A stretch of 64,000 nucleotides of DNA from contig NZ_DATIND010000155.1 in NCBI RefSeq assembly GCF_035474595.1, forward strand, positions 62,001 to 126,000. Reading direction: 5' to 3'. Below are positions 9,056 to 17,282 of the stretch, piece after piece. The translations under genes and the position numbers were made by a program. The notes beneath the pieces are model-generated. The model saw only the letters and a program-made list of their open reading frames with translations, did no database searches and was not told the origin of the DNA. Each line of letters starts with the position of its first letter. Position 1 is the first letter of the stretch. This DNA comes from Longimicrobium sp. (GTDB lineage: Bacteria; Gemmatimonadota; Gemmatimonadetes; Longimicrobiales; Longimicrobiaceae).

Positions 9056-9350
9056 ACATCTCGACGCAGATCACCCCGTTGCACGTGACCGCGGGGTCGC
9101 TCCCGCCGGTGCCGGTGCCCGTTCCGCCCCCGCCGCAACCCGGGGCGCAGGTGGCCTCGTAGCACGTTCCGCCGCAGCTCTGGTCCGTGTGCTCGCACGG
9201 GTATCCCGCGCCCGCGCAGGTCTCCGAGGGAGAGCAGTCCTCCCAGTACAGCGACACGTGCCCGCGAACCGTCCCGCGCGCCGGCGGCGAGTCCGCGGGG
9301 GCGAACGATTCAATCACCAGCGCGTCCAGATCCAGCCGTAGTTTCCGCAT
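9054..9350 (-). CDS. Pinensin-like lanthipeptide precursor (RiPP)
   Basis: A peptide of 98 residues. The N-terminus MRKLRLDLDALVIESF matches the leader pattern of pinensin-type class I lanthipeptides (KLxLxLDxLxVESF). It is followed by a segment with RGTVRGH and a Cys-rich C-terminal core containing nine cysteines plus several Ser and Thr residues (for example CSPSETC and CGGTCYEATC), then a Gly/Thr linker. In that family Ser and Thr are dehydrated by LanB-type enzymes and joined to Cys as lanthionines, and the peptide is exported after leader removal. No LanB, LanC, protease or dedicated exporter is visible in the window, so it would need enzymes encoded elsewhere. The ATG at 9350 is chosen because it starts the leader motif. 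It could instead be an unmodified Cys-rich secreted peptide. Confidence 0.65.
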   Translation of the reverse strand: MRKLRLDLDALVIESFAPADSPPARGTVRGHVSLYWEDCSPSETCAGAGYPCEHTDQSCGGTCYEATCAPGCGGGGTGTGTGGSDPAVTCNGVICVEM

Positions 9351-9610
9351 CCGTGTCGGCTCCGCTCGGGTGGGCATCTCCCTTGTGCGACTGGCGGGAG
9401 AGCGTTGGGGGATGGAATCCCAATCTCCTGCTAACCGAGCCGTTCGCGCAACGGTGTGACGCGTCCACCCCATGGTCCGCGTCGGGCTCGGGCGTTCGCA
9501 ACCGTCAGGTGTGGAATGAGTTGCGAGGTACTCCGGATTCCGTTACGCTGGGGGTGTGGGTGAAGGCACTCCGCCCTCTCCTCCGGAACCCCACACATCC
9601 CGGAGACACG

Positions 9611-9808
9611 ATGGAGAACGAAGCCACCCCGCGCTGCGCCCGGTGCGGCAGCGCGCATCTCACGTGGCGTGTGAAGCGCAACGGCATCGGCGCCTCGCGC
9701 GACTCCCACCGCGAGCTGCGGTGGACGTGCGCCGGCTGCGGCTGCGAGTGGACCGAGCCGCTTTCCATCCCCGCGCCGGCCATTCCGGAGCCCGAGCCGA
9801 TCGGCTGA
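9611..9808 (+). CDS. Small zinc-ribbon protein
   Basis: A protein of 65 residues. Two knuckles are visible: CARC at residues 9-12 and CAGCGC near residues 44-49, separated by about 33 residues, which fits a zinc ribbon of the kind that binds nucleic acid or protein. The remainder is a Pro/Glu tail. No family name can be given. It runs convergently into the acetyltransferase gene six bases downstream. Confidence 0.55.
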   Translation: MENEATPRCARCGSAHLTWRVKRNGIGASRDSHRELRWTCAGCGCEWTEPLSIPAPAIPEPEPIG

Positions 9809-9814
9809 GCGCCG

Positions 9815-10330
9815 TCAGAGGCTCGGGAGCTCGTAGACCGCCGTGTCGGGCGCGCCGGGCTTCATCTGCACGTGGCTGGAGAAGGCGAACCCGAGCTTCT
9901 CCAGCAGGCGGATGGAGCCCGCGTTGTGCGGCGCCACCAGGGCGATCGCGCGCGCCAGCCCCAGCGAGCGCTTGCCGTACTCCAGCACCGCCGCCGCCGC
10001 CTCGAACGCAAACCCGCGCGACCAGAACTCGGGGAGAAAGGCGTAGCCCAGGTCCACGTCCTCGAACTGCTCGCGGCGGAGCAGCCCGCACATCCCGATC
10101 GGCTGCATCCCCGCCTCCTTCAGCGCGACCAGCCACAGCCCGTGCCCGTGCGCCGCGTAGCTGCGGATGGGGCCGTCGGTAAGGTACGCGGCGGCGTCGT
10201 CCGTCGTTCGCACGCCGCGGTCGGCGATGTTCGCGATGAACGACGGCTCGTTCAGCAGCCGCAGGATGAACTCCGCGTCCTCGGGCGTGAACTCTCGCAG
10301 TACCAGCCGCTCGGTCTCGACCACGGTCAT
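9815..10330 (-). CDS. GNAT family N-acetyltransferase (RimJ/RimL type)
   Basis: A protein of 171 residues. It opens with ETERLVLREFTPEDAEFI, the classic start of RimJ/RimL-like acetyltransferases, has a DLGYAFLPEFWSRGFAFEA acetyl-CoA-binding segment and ends with NAGSIRLLEKLGF. The family transfers acetyl from acetyl-CoA to protein N-termini or small amines; the substrate cannot be predicted. The open frame continues far upstream, but the ATG at 10330 coincides with the family start. It is the last of three consecutive GNAT genes on this strand. Confidence 0.88.
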   Translation of the reverse strand: MTVVETERLVLREFTPEDAEFILRLLNEPSFIANIADRGVRTTDDAAAYLTDGPIRSYAAHGHGLWLVALKEAGMQPIGMCGLLRREQFEDVDLGYAFLPEFWSRGFAFEAAAAVLEYGKRSLGLARAIALVAPHNAGSIRLLEKLGFAFSSHVQMKPGAPDTAVYELPSL

Positions 10331-10365
10331 GGGGGATTTCGGTAGATGGGGATGATGGGGCGGCG

Positions 10366-10950
10366 TCACTCGGCCGGCGCGAGCTCGCGATACCACAACA
10401 GCTGCGCCTCGTGCGGGAGACCGGGATACGCGAACCGGTGGATGGCGCCGAGCACGCATCCCCGCGCCGCGTAGAACCGGCACGCGGGGACGTTCACGTT
10501 CTGCGTCTCGATCTTCATCCGCCGGCACCCGCGCGCCGCCGCCCATGCCTCCGCCGCGCGGAAGAGCGCCGAGCCGGCGCCGCGCCCGCGCGCCTCCGGC
10601 GCCACGCGGAGGTCCCAGAGCACGGCCAGGTCGCGCCGCCCCTCCAGCATCTCCACCCCCGCCGTATCGAACGCGATCGCCGCCCCGCCGATCACGCGCC
10701 GGCCGGACCGCGCCACGAGCAATCCCCAGCTCGATACGTCGAAGCGCGCCGCCCACCCGGCCGGCCCGCCGTCCAGCGCATCGTAGTTCTTGAGATACGG
10801 CGCATCCACGCTCCGCTCCGCCAGCAGCAGCCCGCCCAGCCCGCCGTCGCGCGCCACCACGTCGAGCACCGCGCGCACCTCGAACGCGATCGGCACTCGC
10901 GCATATTCCGCGATCGCGCCGAACCCTTCATCGGCGATGTCGATGTTCAC
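10366..10950 (-). CDS. GNAT acetyltransferase, streptothricin-acetyltransferase-like
   Basis: A protein of 194 residues from a GTG at 10950. The C-terminal half carries LWDLRVAPEARGRGAGSALF (acetyl-CoA loop), then IETQNVNVPACRFYAARGC and LLWYREL, which is the pattern seen in streptothricin acetyltransferases. Resistance to streptothricin is possible, but GNAT substrate assignment from such motifs is unreliable. No Shine-Dalgarno site is visible at the GTG. A class C repeat (11001-11055) lies immediately upstream, which argues against extending the start further. Confidence 0.75.
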   Translation of the reverse strand: MNIDIADEGFGAIAEYARVPIAFEVRAVLDVVARDGGLGGLLLAERSVDAPYLKNYDALDGGPAGWAARFDVSSWGLLVARSGRRVIGGAAIAFDTAGVEMLEGRRDLAVLWDLRVAPEARGRGAGSALFRAAEAWAAARGCRRMKIETQNVNVPACRFYAARGCVLGAIHRFAYPGLPHEAQLLWYRELAPAE

Positions 10951-11000
10951 GAGGGTCGCGCCGGTGGGATGAGGTTGCGGAAAGATGCCGGTCCAGCGAT

Positions 11001-11055
11001 GTCCGCGAAGGCGGACTGCGTGCCGTTGTAGCCGCGAGTTCACTCGCATTTTCGG
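11001..11055 (+). repeat. Dispersed repeat class C, copy 1
   Basis: GTCCGCGAAGGCGGAC forms a hairpin, followed by TGCGTGCCGTTGTAGCCGCG and a second short palindrome ending CGCATTTTCG. A second copy lies at 32378-32430. Confidence 0.8.
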
Positions 11056-11078
11056 GATCTTTCGGCGACCGCATCGCA

Positions 11079-11618
11079 TCATTCCGCGCCGGGCGATCCA
11101 TCCCCATCCCCCAGCCCCAGCCGGTACGCCCACACGACCTCGGCGCCTTCGGGGTGGAAGTCGTACTCCGGCGCGCGAACGAAGCCCATGCGCTCGTACA
11201 TCCGCAGCGCCGCGCGCATGCTGCGCGACGTGTGCAGCCCCAGGTCCGCCGCGCCCGCGGCCCGCGCGCGGCGCACGCACTCGTCCACCAGCGCCTGGCC
11301 CACGCCCAGTCCGCGCGCGTCCGGCGACACGGCGAGCAGGCGCAGCTCCGGCCAGGGCGCCGCGTCCGCCGCGCCGCCGTAGTCCTCGGCGGCGGGGGGA
11401 AACAGCATCACGCTGCCCACCAGCGCGCCGCGGTGCAGCGCCACGATCCGCTCCGCCGCCGACGCGCGGTCCAGCGCGGCCTCCAGCGCGCCGCGCAGCC
11501 CGGCCCACGCCGAGGGCTCCATCACCGCCTCGTACTCGCCGTAGGCGGCGAGCGTCAGCGCGCGCACGGCGGCCCGCTCGTCCGGCCTCACGTCGCGGAC
11601 CTCCAGCGCGTCCGCCAT
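11079..11618 (-). CDS. GNAT family N-acetyltransferase
   Basis: A protein of 179 residues. RDVRPDERAAVRALTLAAY begins the fold, LLAVSPDARGLGVGQALVDE is the acetyl-CoA pyrophosphate loop (motif A), and RAALRMYERMGF is motif B. The substrate is unknown. Its ATG overlaps the stop codon of the upstream GST gene by one base (TGATG), so the two are translationally coupled and presumably act together. Confidence 0.88.
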   Translation of the reverse strand: MADALEVRDVRPDERAAVRALTLAAYGEYEAVMEPSAWAGLRGALEAALDRASAAERIVALHRGALVGSVMLFPPAAEDYGGAADAAPWPELRLLAVSPDARGLGVGQALVDECVRRARAAGAADLGLHTSRSMRAALRMYERMGFVRAPEYDFHPEGAEVVWAYRLGLGDGDGSPGAE

Positions 11619-12565
11619 CACGCCAGCCGATCTCGCTCGTGCGGCGCCGTCCAGTCCACGATGGGGCCCAGCGGCACGATGCGCGACGGGTTCAGCCGGT
11701 CGTGCGTCATGTAGTAGTGGCGCTTGATGTGGTCGAAATCCACCGTCTCGCCGAAGCCGGGGCGCTGGAACAGGTCGCGGGCGTACCCCCACAGGTTGGG
11801 GTAGTCCACCAGCCGCCGCAGGTTGCACTTGAAGTGGCCCACGTACACCGCGTCGAAGCGCGCCAGCGTGGTGAACAGCCGGATGTCGGCCTCGGTGAGC
11901 TGGCCGCCCACCAGGTAGCGCTGCCCGGCCAGCCGCTCCTCCAGCCAGTCCAGCCGCGCGAAGAGCGCCGTCACCGCTTCCTCGTACTTCTCCTGCGACG
12001 CCGCGAACCCGGCGCGGTACACGCCGTTGTTCACGTCCTGATAGACGAGCTCGTTCACGGCGTCGATCTCTTCCCGCAGGTGCGGGGGATACAGCTCCGG
12101 CGCGCCGGGCTTGTGGAAGGCGGTGAACTGCGTCTCGAAGTCGAGGGTGATGTCGGGATAGTTGTTCGTCACCAGCCGCCCCGTCACCCGGTCCCAGATG
12201 CAGGGCACGGTGTAGCGCCCGGTGTACGACGGATCGGTCCGCAGATACGCCTCGGAAAGGAACTGGAAGCTGCAGACGGGGTCCGGCCCGTGCCCCGGCC
12301 CCTCGCGGAAGGCCCATCCCCGCTCGTCGCGGATGGGGTCGACCACCGACATGGAGACGACCTCCTCCAGCCCCAGCAGCCTGCGGACGATGATGGCCCG
12401 GTGCGCCCACGGGCACGCCAGCGACACGTACAGGTGGTACCGCCCCGCCTCCGCCGGAAAGCCGGACGATCCGTCGGCGGTGATGCGATCGCGGATCGAG
12501 TACCGCTGCCGCACGAACGCCCCGTCCGCCCCCGTCTCCGCCGGAAACTGCGCCGTGGTAGTCAT
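11618..12565 (-). CDS. Glutathionyl-hydroquinone reductase-like glutathione transferase (Xi/Omega class)
   Basis: A cytosolic GST of 315 residues. The catalytic cysteine is C51 in SLACPWAHR, as in the YqjG/EcfG/PcpF group that reduces glutathionyl-hydroquinones. Family landmarks include WAFREGPG, the LY-x-TDPSYTGRYTVPCIWD block, TNNYPDI, AEADIRLFTTLARFDAVYVGHFKCN and HIKRHYYMTHDRLNPSRIVPLGP. GGAAGAAG lies just before the ATG at 12565, so the longer frame to 12754 is not used. It is coupled to the downstream GNAT gene. A role in quinone or xenobiotic detoxification is inferred from the family. Confidence 0.93.
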   Translation of the reverse strand: MTTTAQFPAETGADGAFVRQRYSIRDRITADGSSGFPAEAGRYHLYVSLACPWAHRAIIVRRLLGLEEVVSMSVVDPIRDERGWAFREGPGHGPDPVCSFQFLSEAYLRTDPSYTGRYTVPCIWDRVTGRLVTNNYPDITLDFETQFTAFHKPGAPELYPPHLREEIDAVNELVYQDVNNGVYRAGFAASQEKYEEAVTALFARLDWLEERLAGQRYLVGGQLTEADIRLFTTLARFDAVYVGHFKCNLRRLVDYPNLWGYARDLFQRPGFGETVDFDHIKRHYYMTHDRLNPSRIVPLGPIVDWTAPHERDRLA

Positions 12566-12944
12566 CTTCTTCCTGTCTCTCCAGAAATTCCAGCCGTGCG
12601 GATGCTGCCCGCGCTCGTCCTCGTCGCCCGCGGGGCCCTCCCCCCCGCGGCTGGGGCCGCGTACCCCCTCCCGATAACGGAAGGGGTAACTTAGAAAGCT
12701 CCGCACAGGCGATGGCGCATGCGGCAGATTTCGTGTGGCGCGTCGCCCGCCCATGCATCGCGGCGTGATCCGAAGCTTCTTTCGCGATGAGTTCTCCCCT
12801 CCCCCCGCGGAGCGGGCGGAGGGGCCGGGGGCGGGGCCGGGGGAGGGGGCCAGCCAGGCGGGCAGGGCGTCTCCGAATTCTGGAGATGCCTCTCCTCGCG
12901 CGGACGTCTCCTTCTGCTCTCCGTTCCCCCGGATAAGACGTATG
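12566..12944. other. Intergenic region without a recognisable gene
   Basis: This is about 380 bases of GC-rich sequence between two minus-strand genes. It includes a low-complexity purine-rich block (about 12795-12870) that resembles, in reverse orientation, the block at 12635-12670 and that at 32290-32345. I see no coding frame with plausible protein content. Confidence 0.4.
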
Positions 12945-13643
12945 CTATCGCGGCGGCGCCATCTCGAACACGCCGATCGGGCGCGGCGTAGCCTCCTCGC
13001 CCACGTTCCACTTGGTGAGCACGATCTTCCAGCCGTCCGCCTCCAGCGCCTCGAGCAGCTTCAGGCTGGGCTTGCGGAACGGGTCGGAGAGGAGGATGCG
13101 GCCGCCCGGCGCCAGGTTCCGCTCGAAGATCGCGCGGAGGTGCGGGTGCATCACCTCGCCGTAGAGCACGTCCGAGCCGATGATCCAGTCGTACCGCTCG
13201 TCATCGTCCCACTCCGTCCAGTTCACGATGCGGTGGTCGATGCCCCTCGCGCCGTTCCGCTCGCCGTTGCGCCGGCAGACGGACATCGCCAGCTCCAGCT
13301 TGTCGGTCTGCACCAACCGCGCGCCCAGCGACGCCGCCACGATCCCCGGCAACCCCGTTCCCGCGCCCAGCTCCAGCACCCGCTGCCCGCGGAAGTCCTC
13401 TCCGCGCGACGCGATCTCGTGCGCCAGCGCGATGGCCGCGGGCCACAGCACGATGCCGTACGGCTTGTGGTCGCGCTCCTCCCACAGGTAGCGCTCCTCC
13501 TCCTCGTGCGAGAGGATGGCGCCGGTGTGCAGCAAGGCCCACTCCCGCCCGCCCAGCCGGACGTGGTACTCGTGCAGCGGAAAGTCGCCCGCGGTGGTGC
13601 TCAGCACCTGCGGCTCGGTCGCGGATGCGGTCATCGATGACAT
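12945..13643 (-). CDS. Class I SAM-dependent methyltransferase, METTL21/Methyltransf_16 type
   Basis: A protein of 232 residues. The SAM motif I is VLELGAGTGLPGI; upstream is YGIVLWPAAIALAHEI, and downstream are DWIIGSDVLYG and GGRILLSDP. This pattern is that of the METTL21/ETFB-KMT group, whose characterised members methylate lysines on proteins. The bacterial substrate is unknown. The start could be the ATG at 13643 or the one three codons later. It lies upstream of nothing obviously related, with a Fic-fold gene on its other side. Confidence 0.82.
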   Translation of the reverse strand: MSSMTASATEPQVLSTTAGDFPLHEYHVRLGGREWALLHTGAILSHEEEERYLWEERDHKPYGIVLWPAAIALAHEIASRGEDFRGQRVLELGAGTGLPGIVAASLGARLVQTDKLELAMSVCRRNGERNGARGIDHRIVNWTEWDDDERYDWIIGSDVLYGEVMHPHLRAIFERNLAPGGRILLSDPFRKPSLKLLEALEADGWKIVLTKWNVGEEATPRPIGVFEMAPPR

Positions 13644-13730
13644 CGGTCGGGATTCAGCTCGTCACGCTTTCGGCCGGGCTGCCGGGCTGATGAAAGATCG
13701 ATGCCCGGCGGGCTTCACCGCGGACGCAAC

Positions 13731-15125
13731 TCAATCCGGCGCGTGGAACTTTGCCTTCCACGCGGCGAACTCGCTGATGCGCAGATCGTAGCGGTGCAGG
13801 TTGCCCTCGTGCAGGCTCACCAGCAGCGTGAGCGCGCGTTCGGTGAAGGCCTCCACGTCCGCGGCGGGGACGGCGTGTTCCTCCGCCCACGCGCGGATCA
13901 GCCCCATGCGCGGCGGCTCGCCCGCGCGCACCATCTCGTGCACTACGGTGCCCAGCTCGCGGCGGTAGCGCATGCGCAGCGGGTCCGGCTCGCCGACGGC
14001 GTCGCGCGCCACGCGGTACTGCGCGCACGACCGCTGGTACGCCCACACGAACACGTCGCGCAGCAGGTCCACGCGCGTGAGCTCGTACACGCCCAGCGTG
14101 GCCTCGACGTACGCGCGCTCCGGCACGTCCACGAAGGAGAGCGGGCAGAGATTGGCCTTGATCAGCGGGATGTTGGCGCCCAGCCGCGACGTCCGCTTGT
14201 TCACGTCGGCGAACGGCTGGAGATACGGCACGTGCACCATCACGAAGAACGCCTGCTCGAAGGGGTCGGGGATGGCGCCGGCCCTCGCCAGGACGAGGCG
14301 GAAGCAGTCCTCGACCGCCTGCGGAATGGCGAGGGGAAGGTACGGGGTGCCCGAGATCTCCACGATGCGCGTGCGCAGCCGTCCCTCGTCGCCCGGATCG
14401 GCCAGCAGGTTCTCGGACAGCGCGGCGTGGAGGTTCTGGAAGGTGAAGAGGTCGAACCCGATGCGGTCCGCCCGCGAGACCAGCAGCTCGATGGCGGCTT
14501 TGTGGTTCAGGATCATCTGCGCCTCGGCCAGCTCCTTCCCGTCCGCGCGCTGGCCGAACTCCAGCAGGTTCAGCGTGTCCAGCCGGGTGTAGGTGTTCCC
14601 CTCCAGCCGGCTCGACGCCCACGACAGGTCCACCAGCAGCCGGCTGAAGATCTCACGCGCGTACGTTCCGGCCGGCCGCTCACCGTCGGGGGTGCGACCC
14701 ATCTCGTGCAGCTGCTCGCGAAGCTGGCGGGGCAGATACCACGTCTTCCCCGGCCGGTAGGCCTCCACGAAGCCGCGGTCGTATCCCACCGGCCTGCGCT
14801 CCATCAGCGGCCGCCGGACCAGCGCCCGCACCCGCGCGCCCTCGCGGGAGATGGGCACGTAGCCGTCCTCCGGCGCGGGTGCCTCCAGCACCAACGCCGG
14901 GCCGGGGACGTATACGAGACGGTTCCCATCGCCGGCGGTGCGCACGCGGTCCTGGTCCATCAGCGAGCGCAGCCGCCGAAGGAGAGTGCGATACCCGATC
15001 GTACGGCCGAATGTCTCCGCGAACGCCGCTTCCAACGCCTGACGTCCGATCCCGTCGGGGTTCGACGCGATCAAGGTCTCGACCTCGAGCAGTTCGGCGT
15101 TCTCGACCGAATCGTCAGGAGTCAT
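13731..15125 (-). CDS. Fic-fold protein with N-terminal winged helix and degenerate active site
   Basis: A protein of 464 residues. Residues about 10-60 look like a winged-helix or HTH segment. Residues about 140-340 are the Fic core. The auto-inhibitory motif (S/T)xxxE(G/N) is present as SSRLEGN, with E175. The catalytic loop reads QPFADVNKRTSR (residues 303-314) where active enzymes have HPFxxGNGRxxR: the catalytic His is Gln, both loop glycines are replaced, and Asn plus both Arg remain. Fic proteins usually transfer AMP to Ser, Thr or Tyr; this loop may be inactive or may do a different reaction. This QPF-type variant recurs in bacterial Fic proteins I know of. The gene has a private AT-rich upstream region with repeated TTGACAG boxes, suggesting autoregulation by its own HTH. 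Confidence 0.88.
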   Translation of the reverse strand: MTPDDSVENAELLEVETLIASNPDGIGRQALEAAFAETFGRTIGYRTLLRRLRSLMDQDRVRTAGDGNRLVYVPGPALVLEAPAPEDGYVPISREGARVRALVRRPLMERRPVGYDRGFVEAYRPGKTWYLPRQLREQLHEMGRTPDGERPAGTYAREIFSRLLVDLSWASSRLEGNTYTRLDTLNLLEFGQRADGKELAEAQMILNHKAAIELLVSRADRIGFDLFTFQNLHAALSENLLADPGDEGRLRTRIVEISGTPYLPLAIPQAVEDCFRLVLARAGAIPDPFEQAFFVMVHVPYLQPFADVNKRTSRLGANIPLIKANLCPLSFVDVPERAYVEATLGVYELTRVDLLRDVFVWAYQRSCAQYRVARDAVGEPDPLRMRYRRELGTVVHEMVRAGEPPRMGLIRAWAEEHAVPAADVEAFTERALTLLVSLHEGNLHRYDLRISEFAAWKAKFHAPD

Positions 15126-15365
15126 GAGAGTGAGCGCAGACGCGATTCAACGTTCTTCCTTGACAGAATCGGGGCTTCCTTGACAGAAACCGACTCTTGC
15201 TTGACAGAAATATTCACTGATCCGGATATCATGTCAAGGAGTGCCAGCGCCTTGGATATTAGTAAAGCAAATAAATTATCAGACAATGGTTATTTTTGAG
15301 CTTGCAGATCGTCCTTCTCTTGACAGAGTTTCTCTAACACCTGATTAACCTGTCAAGGAAGCTGG
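15126..15365. promoter_or_regulatory. AT-rich control region with six TTGACA-type boxes
   Basis: Direct TTGACAG boxes start at 15160, 15180, 15201 and 15320. Inverted copies lie at 15232-15237 (TTGACA on the minus strand) and 15350-15356. The first three are 20 and 21 bases apart, on one helical face, and several are extended to CTTCCTTGACAGAA. On the minus strand the copy at 15237 is followed after 17 bases by AATATT, a usable -35/-10 pair for the Fic gene. The region is far richer in A and T than its surroundings. The boxes may be operators, overlapping promoters, or both. Confidence 0.7.
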
Positions 15366-15371
15366 GTGACG

Positions 15372-17027
15372 TCACTTCACTGCGCCGGCGGCCGCACGTC
15401 CCGCCGCCCGGCCGGAGAAGATGCAGCCGCCCAGGAAGGTGCCTTCCAGCGCGCGGTAGCCGTGCATCCCGCCGCCGCCGAAGCCGGCCGCCTCGCCCGC
15501 GGCGTACAGGCCGGGGAGCGGCTGGCCGTCCGCGCGGAGGACGCGGGCGGAGAGGTCCGTCTCCAGCCCCCCCAGCGTCTTGCGGGTGAGGATGGAAAGG
15601 CGGACGGCGATCAGCGGGCCCGCTTTCGAGTCGAGGATGCGGTGTGGCTTGGCGACGCGGATCAGCTTGTCGCCCAAGTAGTTGCGGGCGCCGCGGAGCG
15701 CCGTCACCTGCGCGTCCTTGCAGAACGGGTTGTCCAGCTGGCGGTCGCGCGCCGTGATCTCGCGCTCCAGATCGGCGGCGTCCAGCAGCGGCTCGTCGGT
15801 CAGCGCGTTCATCCCCCGCACCAGCTCGGCAAGTGTCTTCGCCACGACGAAATCGGCGCCTTTCTGCTTGAACGCCTCCACCGGCGGCGGGGCGCCGGGG
15901 AGGACGCGGCTGGCCACCTTCTTCACGCTCTTCCCGGTGAGATCGGGGTTCTGCTCGCTGCCGGAGAGGGCGAACTCCTTCTCGATGATCTTCTGCGTCA
16001 GCACGAACCAGGTGTGGTCGTACCCCGTGCGGACGATGTGCTCCAGCGTGCCCAGCGTGTCGAAGCCGGGAAAGAGCGGCGGCGGCAGGCGGCGCCCCAG
16101 CGCGTCGAACCAGAGCGACGACGGGCCGGGGAGGATGCGGATCCCGTGCATGGGCCAGATCGGGTCCCAGTTCTGGATCCCCTCCGTGTAGTGCCACATG
16201 CGGTCGGGGTTGATGACGCGCCCGCCCGCCTCCTGCGCGACCCCGATCATCCGCCCGTCCACGTGCGCGGGAACGCCGCTGATCATCCGCTTCGGCGGCG
16301 GGCCCATGCGCGGCGGCCAGTTGCGGCGCACCAGCTCGTGGTTGCCGCCGATGCCGCCGGAGGTGACGACCACCGCCTGCGCGTGGAGCTCGAACGTGCC
16401 GACTTCCGTGCGCGAGCTGGGTTTCCCGCGCTCGACGTCGCTCGGCTCCAGCACGGCGCCGTGGACCCCGTCCACCGCGCCGCCGGTGACGCTCAGCCCG
16501 TCCACGCGGTGGCGGAAGCGGAAGGTGACCAGGCCGCGCGCCTCGGCTTCGCGGACGCGGCGGATGAACGGGTCCAGCACGGCGGGCCCCGTTCCCCAGG
16601 TCACGTGGAAGCGGGGGACGGAGTTGCCGTGGCCGGTGGCCAGGTAGCCGCCGCGCTCCGCCCAGCCGACCACGGGAAAGAAGCGGACGCCGCGCTCGTA
16701 GAGCCACGCGCGCTTCTCGCCCGCGGCGAAGTCCACGTACGCCTCGGCCCAGCGGCGCGGCCACACGTCCTCGTCGCGGTCGAAGCCGGCGGAGCCCAGC
16801 CAGTCCTGCAGCGCCAGCTCGCGCGAGTCGCGGATGCGCATCCGCCGCTGCTCGGGGCTGTCGACCAGGAACAGCCCGCCGAACGACCAGAACGCCTGCC
16901 CGCCCAGCGACTGCGCGGGCTCCTGGTCCAGCACGATCACCCGCCGCCCCGCCTCCGCCAGCTCCGCCGCGGCCACCAGCCCCGCCAGGCCGGCGCCGAC
17001 GACGATCACGTCCGCGTCGTGGGTCAT
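15372..17027 (-). CDS. FAD-binding dehydrogenase (FAD_binding_2 / flavocytochrome-type)
   Basis: A protein of 551 residues. The N-terminus DADVIVVGAGLAGLVAAAELAEAG is the GxGxxG dinucleotide-binding fold, followed by GGQAFWSFGGLF. The C-terminus has GLYAAGEAAGFGGGGMHGYRALEGTFLGGCI, the second FAD contact typical of fumarate reductase/ketosteroid dehydrogenase-like flavoproteins. It belongs to a conserved group annotated only as FAD-binding dehydrogenase; the substrate is unknown. The ATG at 17027 starts exactly at the fold. There is no signal peptide, so it is probably cytosolic. Confidence 0.88.
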   Translation of the reverse strand: MTHDADVIVVGAGLAGLVAAAELAEAGRRVIVLDQEPAQSLGGQAFWSFGGLFLVDSPEQRRMRIRDSRELALQDWLGSAGFDRDEDVWPRRWAEAYVDFAAGEKRAWLYERGVRFFPVVGWAERGGYLATGHGNSVPRFHVTWGTGPAVLDPFIRRVREAEARGLVTFRFRHRVDGLSVTGGAVDGVHGAVLEPSDVERGKPSSRTEVGTFELHAQAVVVTSGGIGGNHELVRRNWPPRMGPPPKRMISGVPAHVDGRMIGVAQEAGGRVINPDRMWHYTEGIQNWDPIWPMHGIRILPGPSSLWFDALGRRLPPPLFPGFDTLGTLEHIVRTGYDHTWFVLTQKIIEKEFALSGSEQNPDLTGKSVKKVASRVLPGAPPPVEAFKQKGADFVVAKTLAELVRGMNALTDEPLLDAADLEREITARDRQLDNPFCKDAQVTALRGARNYLGDKLIRVAKPHRILDSKAGPLIAVRLSILTRKTLGGLETDLSARVLRADGQPLPGLYAAGEAAGFGGGGMHGYRALEGTFLGGCIFSGRAAGRAAAGAVK

Positions 17028-17112
17028 CTTGTATGGAATTCGGTTGGATGGGGATCGGGATTCCGCATCGCCCACAACCTACGATCCATCCCCGCTTCTG
17101 CCTACCGTCGGG

Positions 17113-17258
17113 GATCTCGCGCGGAGACGCGGAGACGCGGAGAACGGCGCAATCTCCCGCATCTACGCGTCTCTTCCGCCTCCGTTTCACCCCACGAAGC
17201 AGGAGCCGCGGAGAACCCGTCGTGGGTCCTCCGCGGCTCCGCGTCTCCGCGTGAGATC
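17113..17258. repeat. Large inverted repeat between two minus-strand genes
   Basis: Arms of 22 bases at 17113-17134 and 17237-17258 (GATCTCGCGCGGAGACGCGG and its near complement) enclose about 100 bases. Internally the left arm repeats GGAGACGC. A related CGGAGACACGGAGG-type palindrome lies at 25126-25195. It may act as a transcription terminator for the RCC1 gene's neighbour or may be a decayed mobile repeat. Confidence 0.6.
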
Positions 17259-17282
17259 AGCCCGGCCAGCGGCCGCGCGGGA

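Noticed and set aside
12566-12944. A gene on the plus strand opposite the methyltransferase region
   Set aside because: The open frame (12735-13640) is Arg/His-rich and antisense to a clear methyltransferase.
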